9,612 bases of DNA from Flavobacterium sp. (GCA_027483785.1 JAIXTU010000265.1:1-9612), one strand, 5' to 3'; counted from the first letter of the stretch, positions 1 through 6,769 are shown. Notes: a model not told the origin generated them from the sequence alone. Numbers and translations are program-made.

Positions 1-2770
1 GAAACAATATAATATTAGTGCCAGAAGGCGAAATTAATCTACAGGTCAAATCACTAACCCACGTATGATTAATTTTAACATACACCTCGACTTCATTAAT
101 GGTAAAGTTTTCAGCACTTGGGATATTGATTACTGAGTTGATTGTTGGAGTTCCAGTTGCGGAAATGTTTACCGGTAGAACCGCTGGAACCGATATATCG
201 CAATACTTTGTGTTAAATATTGAGGTCGATGACCAGTTTCCAATACATCCGCTATTACGTGGGCGAATTCTCCAGAATAATTCTGTTAAGGAAGGTAAAT
301 CCGTTGCGCCGTATGTATTAGTTGTAACGTTAGCAGATGCTACTACCGTGGAGAAATTTGGATCTTGTGCAATCTGAATATCGTAATTTGTAGCTCCTGG
401 ATCTGCTAACCAAGTTAACGTAGTTGCTGTATTTACACCTGTAGCATTGTTTGCAGGAGTTGAAAGCGTAGATGTTGCAAAATTTGCCGTACTAACTTCA
501 ACATAAAAGGTGGCTGTTTTGCTTATGTTTCCTGACGTAGCAGTAACCGTGATAGCATACACGCCAGCAGTTATATTTGCACCACTAGTTACCGTCATTG
601 TAACGGTGCCAGTTGCGTTTATGGTATTTTGAGAGAATGAAACGTTTATTCCCGCTGGCAAACCGGTGGCGCTTAACGTAGTCTGAGCTGTGAAACCTCC
701 AAATGCAACGTAAGAAATCGGGAAAGTAGTCTGGCTACCCGCGCAAATGGGCTTGTTTTGTTCGCCTGCTACTCCATTCATTCCTATCGAAAATGAGCTT
801 CCTCCTGTGGTTATTGCAAAGTTTGCATTCGATATATCGTAAAAAATATTGTTGTGCCCAATGATAAGAACTCTATTTGTTGAGCCAGTCGTTGAAGGCA
901 AACTAATTGTTTCTGATCCATCATTTGGAACCTTACTTGCTACTAAGGTACCGAACGGATTCGAACTTGTTGTTAGTAACCAGATATCAACAAATGGGGT
1001 ATCAACGCCATTACCCGTCGTTCCAGCTACATTCCAAGTTACTACTTGGTTTGATCCAGCAACAAGCGACGTGTTTGTGTTCGGTGAAGTAACTGCAAAT
1101 GGACCTGTATTGGCTACGTTAACGGTAACATTTTCTCTTGCCGTTTGACCTCCATTTACTACATCATTGTCACGCACGGTAAGTGCAAAGTTGTAGCTTC
1201 TTTCTACACTTGCAACTACTTCGTATGTAGGAGTAATATTGTTTCCGAATACGCTTGTAAATTGAGGAAAAAACCTTGTGCCGACATTCACAGGTATTCT
1301 AGATCTAAAATTTGGACCGACCTCGCTTGTTGCCGCAGGTGGTTGGATAGAGGTATCTGTATCTGTTTGTTCCCAACAGTAGGTTAACGCAGTGTCATCT
1401 ACATCAGTAGCGAATCCGCGCAATAAAAATGGCGTACTAAAAGGTATTGTGTAATCTGAAACCGCTTGGATAACTGGAGCAGCATTGCTCATTGCCGTAT
1501 TAACGGAACAACTAGCGCTAGACGACACCAAAGCATCTATTTGCGCAAGGCTTACTGCATGAAAAGCAGCGTCCGAATTATTCTGAACGTTTTGAGGAGC
1601 GCAGATACCAGCGTAGGCCATAATGGTAGTTCCACTACCTGGCTCAACAGAGGTAGAAGGACTCACATTCCCATTACAAGAACCTGTCTCACTACTGAAG
1701 GTATGTGTTGCGCCAAATTGGTGTCCCATTTCATGTGCTACATAATCGACGTCAAATGGATCCCCAACAGGCGCATCCGAGCCAGTAACTCCGCGCGCCT
1801 TCTGTCCGGTTAAACAAACCGAACCCAAGCTTGCGATTCCACCGCCACCGGTTGAAAAAACATGTCCTATGTCGTAATTGGCACTACCAATATTATTATC
1901 AATGAATGTCTGGTTTTGTTGCAATAATTGACCCCCACTAGTATTATTAAAACTGTCTGATGTAATATTTATAAGGGTGTCGTTATTACCAATTAACTCC
2001 ATGGTGATAGCAGCGTCTCTTTCGTACAAGCCGTTTACCCGAGTCATCGTAACATTCATCGCAGCCAAAACAGCTGCTACTTTTTGTGCATTGGTTCCAT
2101 TGTTAAGACCAGCAGCAGCAACATGATACGCAGCATATTCTATCGTACATGATATGGCCAATCTATAGGTTCGCAATATTCCGGAGTCTGAGTTGGTAGC
2201 TTGGGTACTAAATGCTTCTGCTACTACTTTGCTTTCCTCGTCCAAAACTTCGCAAGTAAAACCAGAAAGGTTCTCCAAAGAAGTACGATTGTAAACCATA
2301 TAAGTAACCAAGTCAGAAGTTAATGGCTGAATGTAGTATGTGCCAACTTCTGTATCAAAATTTATAGAGTGTAAACCAAAAAGCGTAACAGAAAAACGGA
2401 TACTAGAATTCTTATTCTTAGTGCTTCTACCCACGTACGACTTAATATCAGGATATTTAGCAGCTAAAGTAGGATGCATCACAGAAGCTTCATAAACTTC
2501 GTATTCTAACAGTTCGCCATCAGGAGCTGGAAATGAAATCAGTTTTCCCGCCTGGTATCCTGCAGTTTTACGATCAGGCGCGCCCGTCAACGCAGCTTTT
2601 AAGGCGTCCATGTTTAAATCGAAAACCTCGTAATTAACAGGAGAATTTTTAAACTCTAAACGGAGCTTATTAGCCACATTAGCCTTGGAAACACGTGTCC
2701 AAATCTGACTACTTGCTTCATTAGGCATCAAAATACTCAACAAAAGTACAATGAGTAGTATTCTTTTCAT
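1..2770 (-). CDS. Secreted reprolysin-like zinc metalloprotease with FN3 and P-domain, 3' end outside window
   Basis: The gene starts at the ATG whose complement ends at 2770 and stays open to position 1, giving at least 923 residues; the C-terminus is missing. Residues 1-22 form a signal peptide (MKRILLIVLLLSILMP, cleavage near SSQ). Residues about 23-195 look like a propeptide. The catalytic domain (about 195-415) carries the zinc motif HEMGHQFGATH at 346-356, which fits HExxHxxGxxH with E347 as the general base, and a Met-turn (IMAYAGIC) with M384. This is the metzincin/M12B arrangement. Beta-rich Ig-like segments follow, then a fibronectin type III-like domain (about 768-860, STPANNATGVNTATTLTW). 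The visible end reads WVSDLTCRLISPSGT, typical of a proprotein-convertase P-domain. Such proteins normally end in a T9SS sorting domain, but that part lies outside the window. It probably degrades extracellular protein; the substrate is unknown. No frameshift was seen at the points where I checked the frame. It is divergent from the T9SS cargo gene. Confidence 0.93.
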   Translation of the reverse strand, partial: MKRILLIVLLLSILMPNEASSQIWTRVSKANVANKLRLEFKNSPVNYEVFDLNMDALKAALTGAPDRKTAGYQAGKLISFPAPDGELLEYEVYEASVMHPTLAAKYPDIKSYVGRSTKNKNSSIRFSVTLFGLHSINFDTEVGTYYIQPLTSDLVTYMVYNRTSLENLSGFTCEVLDEESKVVAEAFSTQATNSDSGILRTYRLAISCTIEYAAYHVAAAGLNNGTNAQKVAAVLAAMNVTMTRVNGLYERDAAITMELIGNNDTLINITSDSFNNTSGGQLLQQNQTFIDNNIGSANYDIGHVFSTGGGGIASLGSVCLTGQKARGVTGSDAPVGDPFDVDYVAHEMGHQFGATHTFSSETGSCNGNVSPSTSVEPGSGTTIMAYAGICAPQNVQNNSDAAFHAVSLAQIDALVSSSASCSVNTAMSNAAPVIQAVSDYTIPFSTPFLLRGFATDVDDTALTYCWEQTDTDTSIQPPAATSEVGPNFRSRIPVNVGTRFFPQFTSVFGNNITPTYEVVASVERSYNFALTVRDNDVVNGGQTARENVTVNVANTGPFAVTSPNTNTSLVAGSNQVVTWNVAGTTGNGVDTPFVDIWLLTTSSNPFGTLVASKVPNDGSETISLPSTTGSTNRVLIIGHNNIFYDISNANFAITTGGSSFSIGMNGVAGEQNKPICAGSQTTFPISYVAFGGFTAQTTLSATGLPAGINVSFSQNTINATGTVTMTVTSGANITAGVYAITVTATSGNISKTATFYVEVSTANFATSTLSTPANNATGVNTATTLTWLADPGATNYDIQIAQDPNFSTVVASANVTTNTYGATDLPSLTELFWRIRPRNSGCIGNWSSTSIFNTKYCDISVPAVLPVNISATGTPTINSVINIPSAENFTINEVEVYVKINHTWVSDLTCRLISPSGTNIILF

Positions 2771-2793
2771 CTTTAAAATAATATTTAAGCAGA

Positions 2794-2801
2794 CAAAGTT
2801 A
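2794..2801 (-). promoter_or_regulatory. Putative -7 box for the metalloprotease gene
   Basis: Read on the minus strand this is TAACTTTG, a perfect match to the Bacteroidota -7 consensus TAnnTTTG. A CTG (one mismatch to the TTG -33 element) lies 19 bp further upstream, at 2821-2823. Transcription would start about 17-19 nt before the ATG at 2770. The call rests only on consensus and position. Confidence 0.5.
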
Positions 2802-2977
2802 AAGATTTCAATAATATACGCAGCATTTAGATAGCTAAATTGCAAATCTTTCATGTAAATTCTACAAATTGTATGGATTATAGCAATATGAGCAGCAAAC
2901 GACGCCGAATAGCTGCTTTAAGTCACTTTAAACTATCTAAAGATTTTTATTTTTTAATTTTTTTCTCTGTGTATATC

Positions 2978-3005
2978 TTGCGAAAACAAAAAATTAGTAC
3001 TTTTA
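2978..3005 (+). promoter_or_regulatory. Putative promoter of the T9SS cargo gene
   Basis: TTG at 2978-2980 is followed after 17 bp by TACTTTTA at 2998-3005, which matches the Bacteroidota -33/-7 pattern (TTG, TAnnTTTG) except for the last base. It lies about 24 bp before the ATG at 3029. The surrounding sequence is very T-rich. The call is weak, because the final G of the box is missing and the spacing is at the short end. Confidence 0.3.
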
Positions 3006-3028
3006 AAATTCCTTAAAATCAGATTCTT

Positions 3029-4027
3029 ATGAAGCAAAAACTACTTTCATTATTTCTTCTTTCCACCGTGGGGTCGTTTGCTCAACAACCCATTACTAAT
3101 TTCTTAGGCGGGCCGAACATGTTTTACGCTTCCATACAGCCCAATAATTTGCCAAATCAAAGTATCAGCGGAAGTGATCAAAGTTGGGTTTATCCAAGTA
3201 CCACAAACGGTTCAGTAGTCGAGACAGTAGAATCTCCCACAGCCACAGAACTTACCAACTTCCCAGAAACTACACATGTTTTTCGAACTTCTGGAATTAT
3301 CGATGGAAACGCAACAACGGGAAATATTTATACAACAATCGCGGGTTCTTCAGTACAAATCGTCGGATTAACAATCGATACTTTAACGTTAAAATATAAT
3401 ACTGGGAGCGCAACAGTGGGTACTTATCCTCTAGCGTATAATTATCAAAATTTTGACGATACAGTCTCGGGAACATTTGTGTACGGACAGTACACAGGAA
3501 CTTTTAGCGGTGTTTTAACCACCACCGTCGACGCAGCAGGAACCTTAGTCGTAGGTAATTCCGAAACTTTTACAGTAACCCGTCTCACCAGTGTACAAGA
3601 CCTCGACTTATCCTACCTAAATTTTGGAATTGTAGGGAATATTGTCATAAAAAGTTCAAGCTATTACACCGATAACGGAACACCAGAATTTCCAATTCTA
3701 CGTCAAGCAGAAACAAGCTTGAATATTCCGCTTTTGCAAATAAACGAAAACCGAACTAGAGTAGAAGTTGCCTCGCAATTTGCCAACACCGATTTCGAAC
3801 CTATTGGAAGCAATCGCTTAACCTTAGCCGAAAACCCAGTTAATCAACAGTTAGAGCTTGTAACCGACGCGCAAATCACTGCCGTGGAAATTTTTAATTT
3901 ACAAGGAAAATTAATGGGTACCTACTCGAAAACAACTATTGATGTTTCAAATTATGCTTCTGGCGTTTATTTGGCCGTTGTGAGTTCAGCCTACGGAAAC
4001 AAAACCATTAAGTTCGTGAAAAATTAA
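3029..4027 (+). CDS. Secreted T9SS type A sorting-domain protein of unknown function
   Basis: This 332-residue protein has a clear signal peptide (MKQKLLSLFLLSTVGSFAQQ, cleavage probably after A18) and a C-terminal type A T9SS sorting domain at about 262-332. The recognisable pieces of that domain are LAENPVNQQLEL, VEIFNLQGKLM, the IDVSNYASGVYL segment and the terminal KTIKFVKN. The protein is therefore expected to cross the inner membrane by Sec and the outer membrane by T9SS, with the tail removed on export. The middle (about 20-255) is rich in Thr, Ser, Gly and aromatic residues in alternating beta-strand-like patterns, including the segment GTYPLAYNYQNFDDTVSGTF at 131-150. I recognise no enzymatic motif, so no function is assigned. 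The start is supported by the signal peptide directly after ATG. Its stop codon overlaps that of rsmG on the other strand. Confidence 0.9.
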   Translation: MKQKLLSLFLLSTVGSFAQQPITNFLGGPNMFYASIQPNNLPNQSISGSDQSWVYPSTTNGSVVETVESPTATELTNFPETTHVFRTSGIIDGNATTGNIYTTIAGSSVQIVGLTIDTLTLKYNTGSATVGTYPLAYNYQNFDDTVSGTFVYGQYTGTFSGVLTTTVDAAGTLVVGNSETFTVTRLTSVQDLDLSYLNFGIVGNIVIKSSSYYTDNGTPEFPILRQAETSLNIPLLQINENRTRVEVASQFANTDFEPIGSNRLTLAENPVNQQLELVTDAQITAVEIFNLQGKLMGTYSKTTIDVSNYASGVYLAVVSSAYGNKTIKFVKN

Positions 4028-4641
4028 AACGGAATATAAACCACTTTTTTAGTCTCGAAGAATTCCTCGTGAAAAAAAGTGGAAATGTCATATTGTTTCG
4101 ATTTTGGGAAATCTGCCAACTCTTCAGTCAGATTGCCACCTTTCAAATACAAAATTCCGTTCTGAAGTTCGTGCCGACTCTTAGAACGGAATTTTCCGTT
4201 TACCCAAGAGGCAAAATCCGACATATTCGTCACGGCGCGGCTAACCACAAAATCAAAATGACCCGGAACTTGGGCGGCACGCTGCTGCCTTGCACTTACG
4301 TTTTTAAGTTCCAAAGCTTCGGCTATAGCTTCAACAACTTTTATTTTTTTTCCAATCACGTCTACGAGTGTAAATTGTGTTTCTGGAAATAAAATGGCCA
4401 GCGGAATTCCTGGAAATCCGCCGCCTGTTCCCACATCTAAAATTTGCGCGTCGGGTAAAAATGCCTGCACTTTCGCGATGGCCAAGGCGTGCAAGACGTG
4501 CTTTTCGTATAACGAATCGATGTCTTTGCGCGAAATCACGTTAATTTTTGCGTTCCAGTCGGTGTACAATGCTTCCAATTGCGCGAATTGCGCCCGTTGG
4601 CTCCTCGTTAAGTCCGGAAAGTACGCTAAAATTTGATCCAT
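4024..4641 (-). CDS. rsmG: 16S rRNA (guanine(527)-N7)-methyltransferase RsmG
   Basis: RsmG (GidB) transfers a methyl group from S-adenosylmethionine to N7 of G527 in 16S rRNA of the small ribosomal subunit; it is cytoplasmic. The 205-residue product has the family's usual length. The N-terminal helical part includes LYTDWNAKINVISRKDID (25-42) and LYEKHVLHAL (44-53), both characteristic of RsmG. The SAM-binding motif I is LDVGTGGGFPG at 68-78. It is followed by the acidic strand end in LVDVIGKKIKVVEAIAEAL (92-110) and the FDFVVSRAV strand (129-137). The C-terminus (EFFETKKVVYIPF) is intact. The start is the ATG complementary to 4639-4641, with a good -7 box just upstream. The gene stands alone on the minus strand, convergent with the T9SS cargo gene and divergent from the desaturase beyond about 1 kb of repeats. 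Confidence 0.97.
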   Translation of the reverse strand: MDQILAYFPDLTRSQRAQFAQLEALYTDWNAKINVISRKDIDSLYEKHVLHALAIAKVQAFLPDAQILDVGTGGGFPGIPLAILFPETQFTLVDVIGKKIKVVEAIAEALELKNVSARQQRAAQVPGHFDFVVSRAVTNMSDFASWVNGKFRSKSRHELQNGILYLKGGNLTEELADFPKSKQYDISTFFHEEFFETKKVVYIPF

Positions 4642-4652
4642 GGCTTTTTTTG

Positions 4653-4660
4653 CAAAAGTA
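4653..4660 (-). promoter_or_regulatory. Putative -7 box for rsmG, nearly leaderless
   Basis: Read on the minus strand this is TACTTTTG, a perfect TAnnTTTG. It ends only 11 bp before the start codon at 4641, so the predicted mRNA leader would be about 5-7 nt. I see no good TTG -33 element at the expected distance upstream (about 4678-4686). Confidence 0.5.
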
Positions 4661-4736
4661 GGAATTGAAGTTTAAATCGCTCCACCTAAAGTTCGCACCG
4701 CGTTTTTCCTTGGTTGATTTTTGCTTATAATTTTTT

Positions 4737-4874
4737 GGGCGCGCCGGCAAACGAGGCATCGCTGCGCAACAGCTGTTCACGCCGTCACGTGTTCCGCTGT
4801 ATCTTTTAGGCAAAACTATAGTGGAAATACCGTGACGCCTAAAAGGATGTCGCTGCACCCGTTCGCGCGGGAAA
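4737..4874 (+). repeat. Flavobacterial-type intergenic hairpin element, copy 1
   Basis: It runs from GGGCGCGCC to GCGCGGGAAA. The core is an inverted repeat CTTTTAGGC (4803-4811) / GCCTAAAAG (4837-4845) enclosing about 25 nt. It is flanked by TTCCGCTGTAT on the left and GGATGTCGCTGCACCC on the right. The layout CCGCTG..ATCTTTT - hairpin - AAAAGGAT..CGCTGC resembles a hairpin element I associate with many flavobacterial intergenic regions; it may or may not correspond to the Rfam Flavo-1 RNA. The left part also contains the 10-bp palindrome AACAGCTGTT. Orientation is arbitrary. Confidence 0.5.
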
Positions 4875-4882
4875 GTTGCACA

Positions 4883-4990
4883 AGTGAAAAAAGTGAAAAA
4901 AGTGAAAAAAGTGAAAGAATAGAAAGAATAGAAAGAATAGAAAGAATAGAAAGAATAGAAAAAAGCGAAGTAATAAAAAGAATAGAAAGA
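4883..4990. repeat. Tandem repeat of a 9-bp unit, 12 in-register copies
   Basis: Exactly 108 bp can be divided into twelve 9-bp units without any indel. Units 1-3 are AGTGAAAAA, unit 4 is AGTGAAAGA, units 5-8 are ATAGAAAGA, unit 9 is ATAGAAAAA, unit 10 is the divergent AGCGAAGTA, unit 11 is ATAAAAAGA and unit 12 is ATAGAAAGA. The plus strand is almost all purine. The array therefore has a block of one unit type that turns into a second type in the same phase, as expected from slippage or local conversion. A reading frame through it would give SEK and IER tripeptides, but I see no sign that it is translated. Confidence 0.9.
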
Positions 4991-5061
4991 AAAATTTCCT
5001 ATTTGCGTCCTTTGCGGTTAAACCGACGACATGATGCCTTCGACAAGCTCAGGCAGCGACG

Positions 5062-5083
5062 ATACGTAAAGTGGTGAACGCAT
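5062..5083 (+). repeat. 22-bp direct repeat, copy 1
   Basis: It begins ATACGTAAAGTGG and ends GAACGCAT, and is identical over 22 bp to 5321-5342. It follows the segment ATGCCTTCGACAAGCTCAGG (from 5034) and is followed by two copies of CTTAGTACTTA at 5090-5100 and 5111-5121, 21 bp apart. Confidence 0.85.
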
Positions 5084-5122
5084 CAAATTCTTAGTACTTA
5101 ATACTCCAAGCTTAGTACTTAA

Positions 5123-5163
5123 ATGCCTTCGACAAATTGTCTTCGGCACGCCCAGGCAACGAT
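5123..5163 (+). repeat. Second copy of the CTTCGACAA...CAGGCA segment
   Basis: ATGCCTTCGACAA at 5123-5135 exactly repeats 5034-5046. Both copies then reach CAGGCA followed by R-CGAYG (CAGGCAGCGACG at 5050, CAGGCAACGATG at 5153). This copy carries extra sequence between the two blocks, including the small palindrome GACAAATTGTC. Strings such as CCTTCGACAAGCTCAGG occur widely as intergenic repeats in Bacteroidota, from general knowledge. Confidence 0.55.
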
Positions 5164-5270
5164 GGAGCACAACGTCACACAAAGTTTTTCACGAAGTACA
5201 CAATGATTTTCTTCGATAGTCTGCTGTCAACGGCCTCCCAAAGTGAATCATCGTAAGATAACAACGATTT

Positions 5271-5304
5271 GAAGTCTATCCCGACATGTGTCGGGACTAT
5301 CTTC
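5271..5304. repeat. Palindromic inverted repeat with TCCCGACA/TGTCGGGA core
   Basis: The core TCCCGACA (5279-5286) and TGTCGGGA (5289-5296) is a perfect 8-bp inverted repeat around TG. The outermost four bases also pair (GAAG 5271-5274 with CTTC 5301-5304), with four unpaired positions in between, so 12 of 16 positions match across 34 bp. It has no following T-run and is not next to a gene end, so a repeat element or protein-binding palindrome is more likely than a terminator. Confidence 0.65.
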
Positions 5305-5320
5305 TAACTTCCCCCACATC

Positions 5321-5342
5321 ATACGTAAAGTGGTGAACGCAT
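5321..5342 (+). repeat. 22-bp direct repeat, copy 2
   Basis: It is identical to 5062-5083. It is followed by TCTTAATACT twice, at 5347-5356 and 5361-5370 (14 bp apart), a diverged counterpart of the TTAGTACTTA repeats after copy 1. The two modules share order as well as sequence, so a longer segment was probably duplicated and then diverged. Confidence 0.85.
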
Positions 5343-5439
5343 TAAGTCTTAATACTCAAATCTTAATACTAAAAAAAACCTTTCCCGTACGGACGTCTCG
5401 CTTTTGCAATAGCGATTTCCTTCGGACAGTTCGGCTAAT

Positions 5440-5527
5440 GCCTCGAGTGACGCGGAAACCCTACAGCGACGAGGCACGTTTCCGATAGCGATCGGAAGCG
5501 AGGAGTTGCAGCAAAAAGCGCGGGCGC
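5440..5527 (+). repeat. Degenerate hairpin element, copy 2
   Basis: A perfect 7-bp hairpin TTCCGAT-AGCG-ATCGGAA lies at 5480-5497, flanked by GAAACCCTACAGCGACGAGG on the left and TTGCAGCAAAAAGCGCGGGC on the right. The right flank matches the CAGCGAAGCGCGGGAAA end of the element at 9385-9527, and GCGCGGG also occurs at the end of the element at 4737-4874. Boundaries are uncertain, and membership of one family is an inference from short shared motifs. Confidence 0.4.
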
Positions 5528-5623
5528 CGCTTTGCACATTCGTTTTAGGAGAAAACCCGTGGCGGCGCATTGCCCAAGTAAAAGATAGCTCACAGATGAA
5601 ACAAAACCTAAAATTTTGCGTTC

Positions 5624-5657
5624 TTGCATCGTGCTCCACTCTAATTCTTTACCTTTG
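5624..5657 (+). promoter_or_regulatory. Promoter of the desaturase gene
   Basis: TACCTTTG at 5650-5657 is a perfect match to the Bacteroidota -7 consensus, and TTG at 5624-5626 lies 23 bp upstream, within the usual -33 spacing. Transcription would start about 10-12 nt before the ATG at 5674. The following aminotransferase is probably read from this promoter too. Confidence 0.6.
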
Positions 5658-5673
5658 AGCACAACATTTTTTT

Positions 5674-6765
5674 ATGAATACCACAATTCCGAATTTCTCT
5701 AAGCAAGACACCGCGAAGTTTTTCCGAACCCTTAACAGCCGCGTGAATGCTTACTTCAAAGACAACAATATTTCTAAAACCGGCAACTGGAAACTACACC
5801 TAAAAGCCGTTATCATGTTTGCCATTTTCCTGACACCGTACTTTTTAATTTTAACGCTCGACATGCCTTTTTGGGCGATGTTGTTGCTATCTGTTGTGAT
5901 GGGAGTAGGTATGGCAGGTGTTGGTATGAATGTAATGCACGACGGAAACCACGGTTCGTACTCGACTAAAAGTTGGGTTAATAAATTTATGGGATCAACT
6001 ATTTATGTACTTGCGGGTAATGTTTACAATTGGCAAGTTCAGCACAATGTGTTGCACCATACCTACACTAATATTCATGGTCACGACGAAGATCTTGACG
6101 CCGGACGTATCATGCGTTTTACGACCGAAGCTAAGTGGCATCGTTTTCACAAGTTTCAACACTATTACAGCGTATTTCTATACGGATTGCTCACGTTTAA
6201 CTGGGCCATCACTACCGATTTCAAACAAATGCGCGCCTATTTGAAACGCCGATTGTTTTATGGAAAAGAGAAAAGTCCGAAGATTTTATGGACAACCTTA
6301 ATCATCACCAAAATACTTTATGTGAGTATTTGGATTCTATTGCCTATACTTATCGGAATCGTTTGGTGGCAAGTACTTTTGGGCTTTTTCTTGATGCATT
6401 ATACGGCCGGATTAATTTTAAGTATCGTTTTCCAGTTGGCGCACGTGGTAGATCAAACGTCGTATCCAACACCAAATGAGAACGGCGAGATGGAAAATAC
6501 ATGGGCCATTCACCAACTGTATACCACCGCGAACTTCGCACCTAAAAATCCGATTGTAAATTGGTTTACAGGCGGTTTGAACCATCAAATCGAGCACCAT
6601 ATTTTCCCAAATATCAGCCATATTCACTACGGTAAGATTGGCGAAATTGTAAAACAAACGGCCAAGGAATGCAATTTGCCTTACTACGAGTTTAAGACAA
6701 CTCGCTCGGCCATATACGCCCATTTCAGACATTTAAAAGCACTTGGAAATCCGTCTCTAGTTTAA
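5674..6765 (+). CDS. Membrane fatty acid desaturase (acyl-lipid/acyl-CoA type)
   Basis: This 363-residue integral membrane di-iron enzyme inserts a double bond into a fatty acyl chain, so it probably adjusts membrane fluidity. All three histidine boxes are present: HDGNH at 89-93, HNVLHH at 124-129 and HQIEHH at 304-309. The QIEHH form of the third box is typical of front-end and linoleoyl-CoA-like desaturases, so delta-5/6-like regiospecificity is possible; the substrate cannot be read from sequence. Hydrophobic segments at about 45-63 and 67-87 precede the first box, and a further group at about 205-252 precedes the third. No N-terminal cytochrome b5 domain is present, so an external electron donor is needed. 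The start is supported by a good promoter just upstream. The aminotransferase gene begins 4 nt after the stop, suggesting co-transcription. Confidence 0.93.
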   Translation: MNTTIPNFSKQDTAKFFRTLNSRVNAYFKDNNISKTGNWKLHLKAVIMFAIFLTPYFLILTLDMPFWAMLLLSVVMGVGMAGVGMNVMHDGNHGSYSTKSWVNKFMGSTIYVLAGNVYNWQVQHNVLHHTYTNIHGHDEDLDAGRIMRFTTEAKWHRFHKFQHYYSVFLYGLLTFNWAITTDFKQMRAYLKRRLFYGKEKSPKILWTTLIITKILYVSIWILLPILIGIVWWQVLLGFFLMHYTAGLILSIVFQLAHVVDQTSYPTPNENGEMENTWAIHQLYTTANFAPKNPIVNWFTGGLNHQIEHHIFPNISHIHYGKIGEIVKQTAKECNLPYYEFKTTRSAIYAHFRHLKALGNPSLV

Positions 6766-6769
6766 TATC

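Larger units (their letters stand above)
4642..5673. other. Gene-free repeat mosaic between rsmG and the desaturase gene
   Basis: This stretch of about 1 kb has no credible coding sequence. The open frames in it use non-ATG starts or read straight through repeats and hairpins. In order it contains the rsmG promoter, a hairpin element (4737-4874), a 9-bp tandem array (4883-4990), a paired TTTGCG motif (5002-5016), two related segments beginning ATGCCTTCGACAA (5034 and 5123), two copies of a 22-bp repeat (5062 and 5321) each followed by TTAATACT/TTAGTACT-type repeats, a palindromic inverted repeat (5271-5304), a second hairpin element (about 5440-5527) and the desaturase promoter. Sequences of these types are common between genes in flavobacteria, from my general knowledge. 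Confidence 0.7.

Noticed and set aside
849..1813. Several plus-strand open frames inside the metalloprotease region
   Set aside because: They are antisense to a clearly recognisable, continuous minus-strand metalloprotease reading frame.
2891..2917. Inverted repeat AGCAGC/GCTGCT between the divergent secreted-protein genes, possible operator or attenuator
   Set aside because: The stem is only 6 bp with a 15-nt loop, which is easily expected by chance, and it is not placed at either proposed promoter.
4883..4990. CRISPR array
   Set aside because: The unit is only 9 bp and directly tandem, with no unique spacers and no cas genes nearby.
4721..5077. Plus-strand open frame of 118 codons containing SEK and IER tripeptide repeats
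   Set aside because: It starts with TTG and runs through a hairpin element and a 9-bp tandem array. The repeat keeps the frame open only because its period is a multiple of three, and no promoter or protein-like sequence outside the repeat is seen.
5349..5662. Two overlapping minus-strand open frames of 96 and 75 codons upstream of the desaturase
   Set aside because: They read through the hairpin element at about 5440-5527 and are antisense to the desaturase promoter. Neither has a recognisable domain. The hydrophobic stretch in the shorter frame seems fortuitous.
4642..5673. Remnant of an insertion sequence or small mobile gene island
   Set aside because: No transposase or recombinase fragment could be recognised in any frame; only short repeats and hairpins are present.
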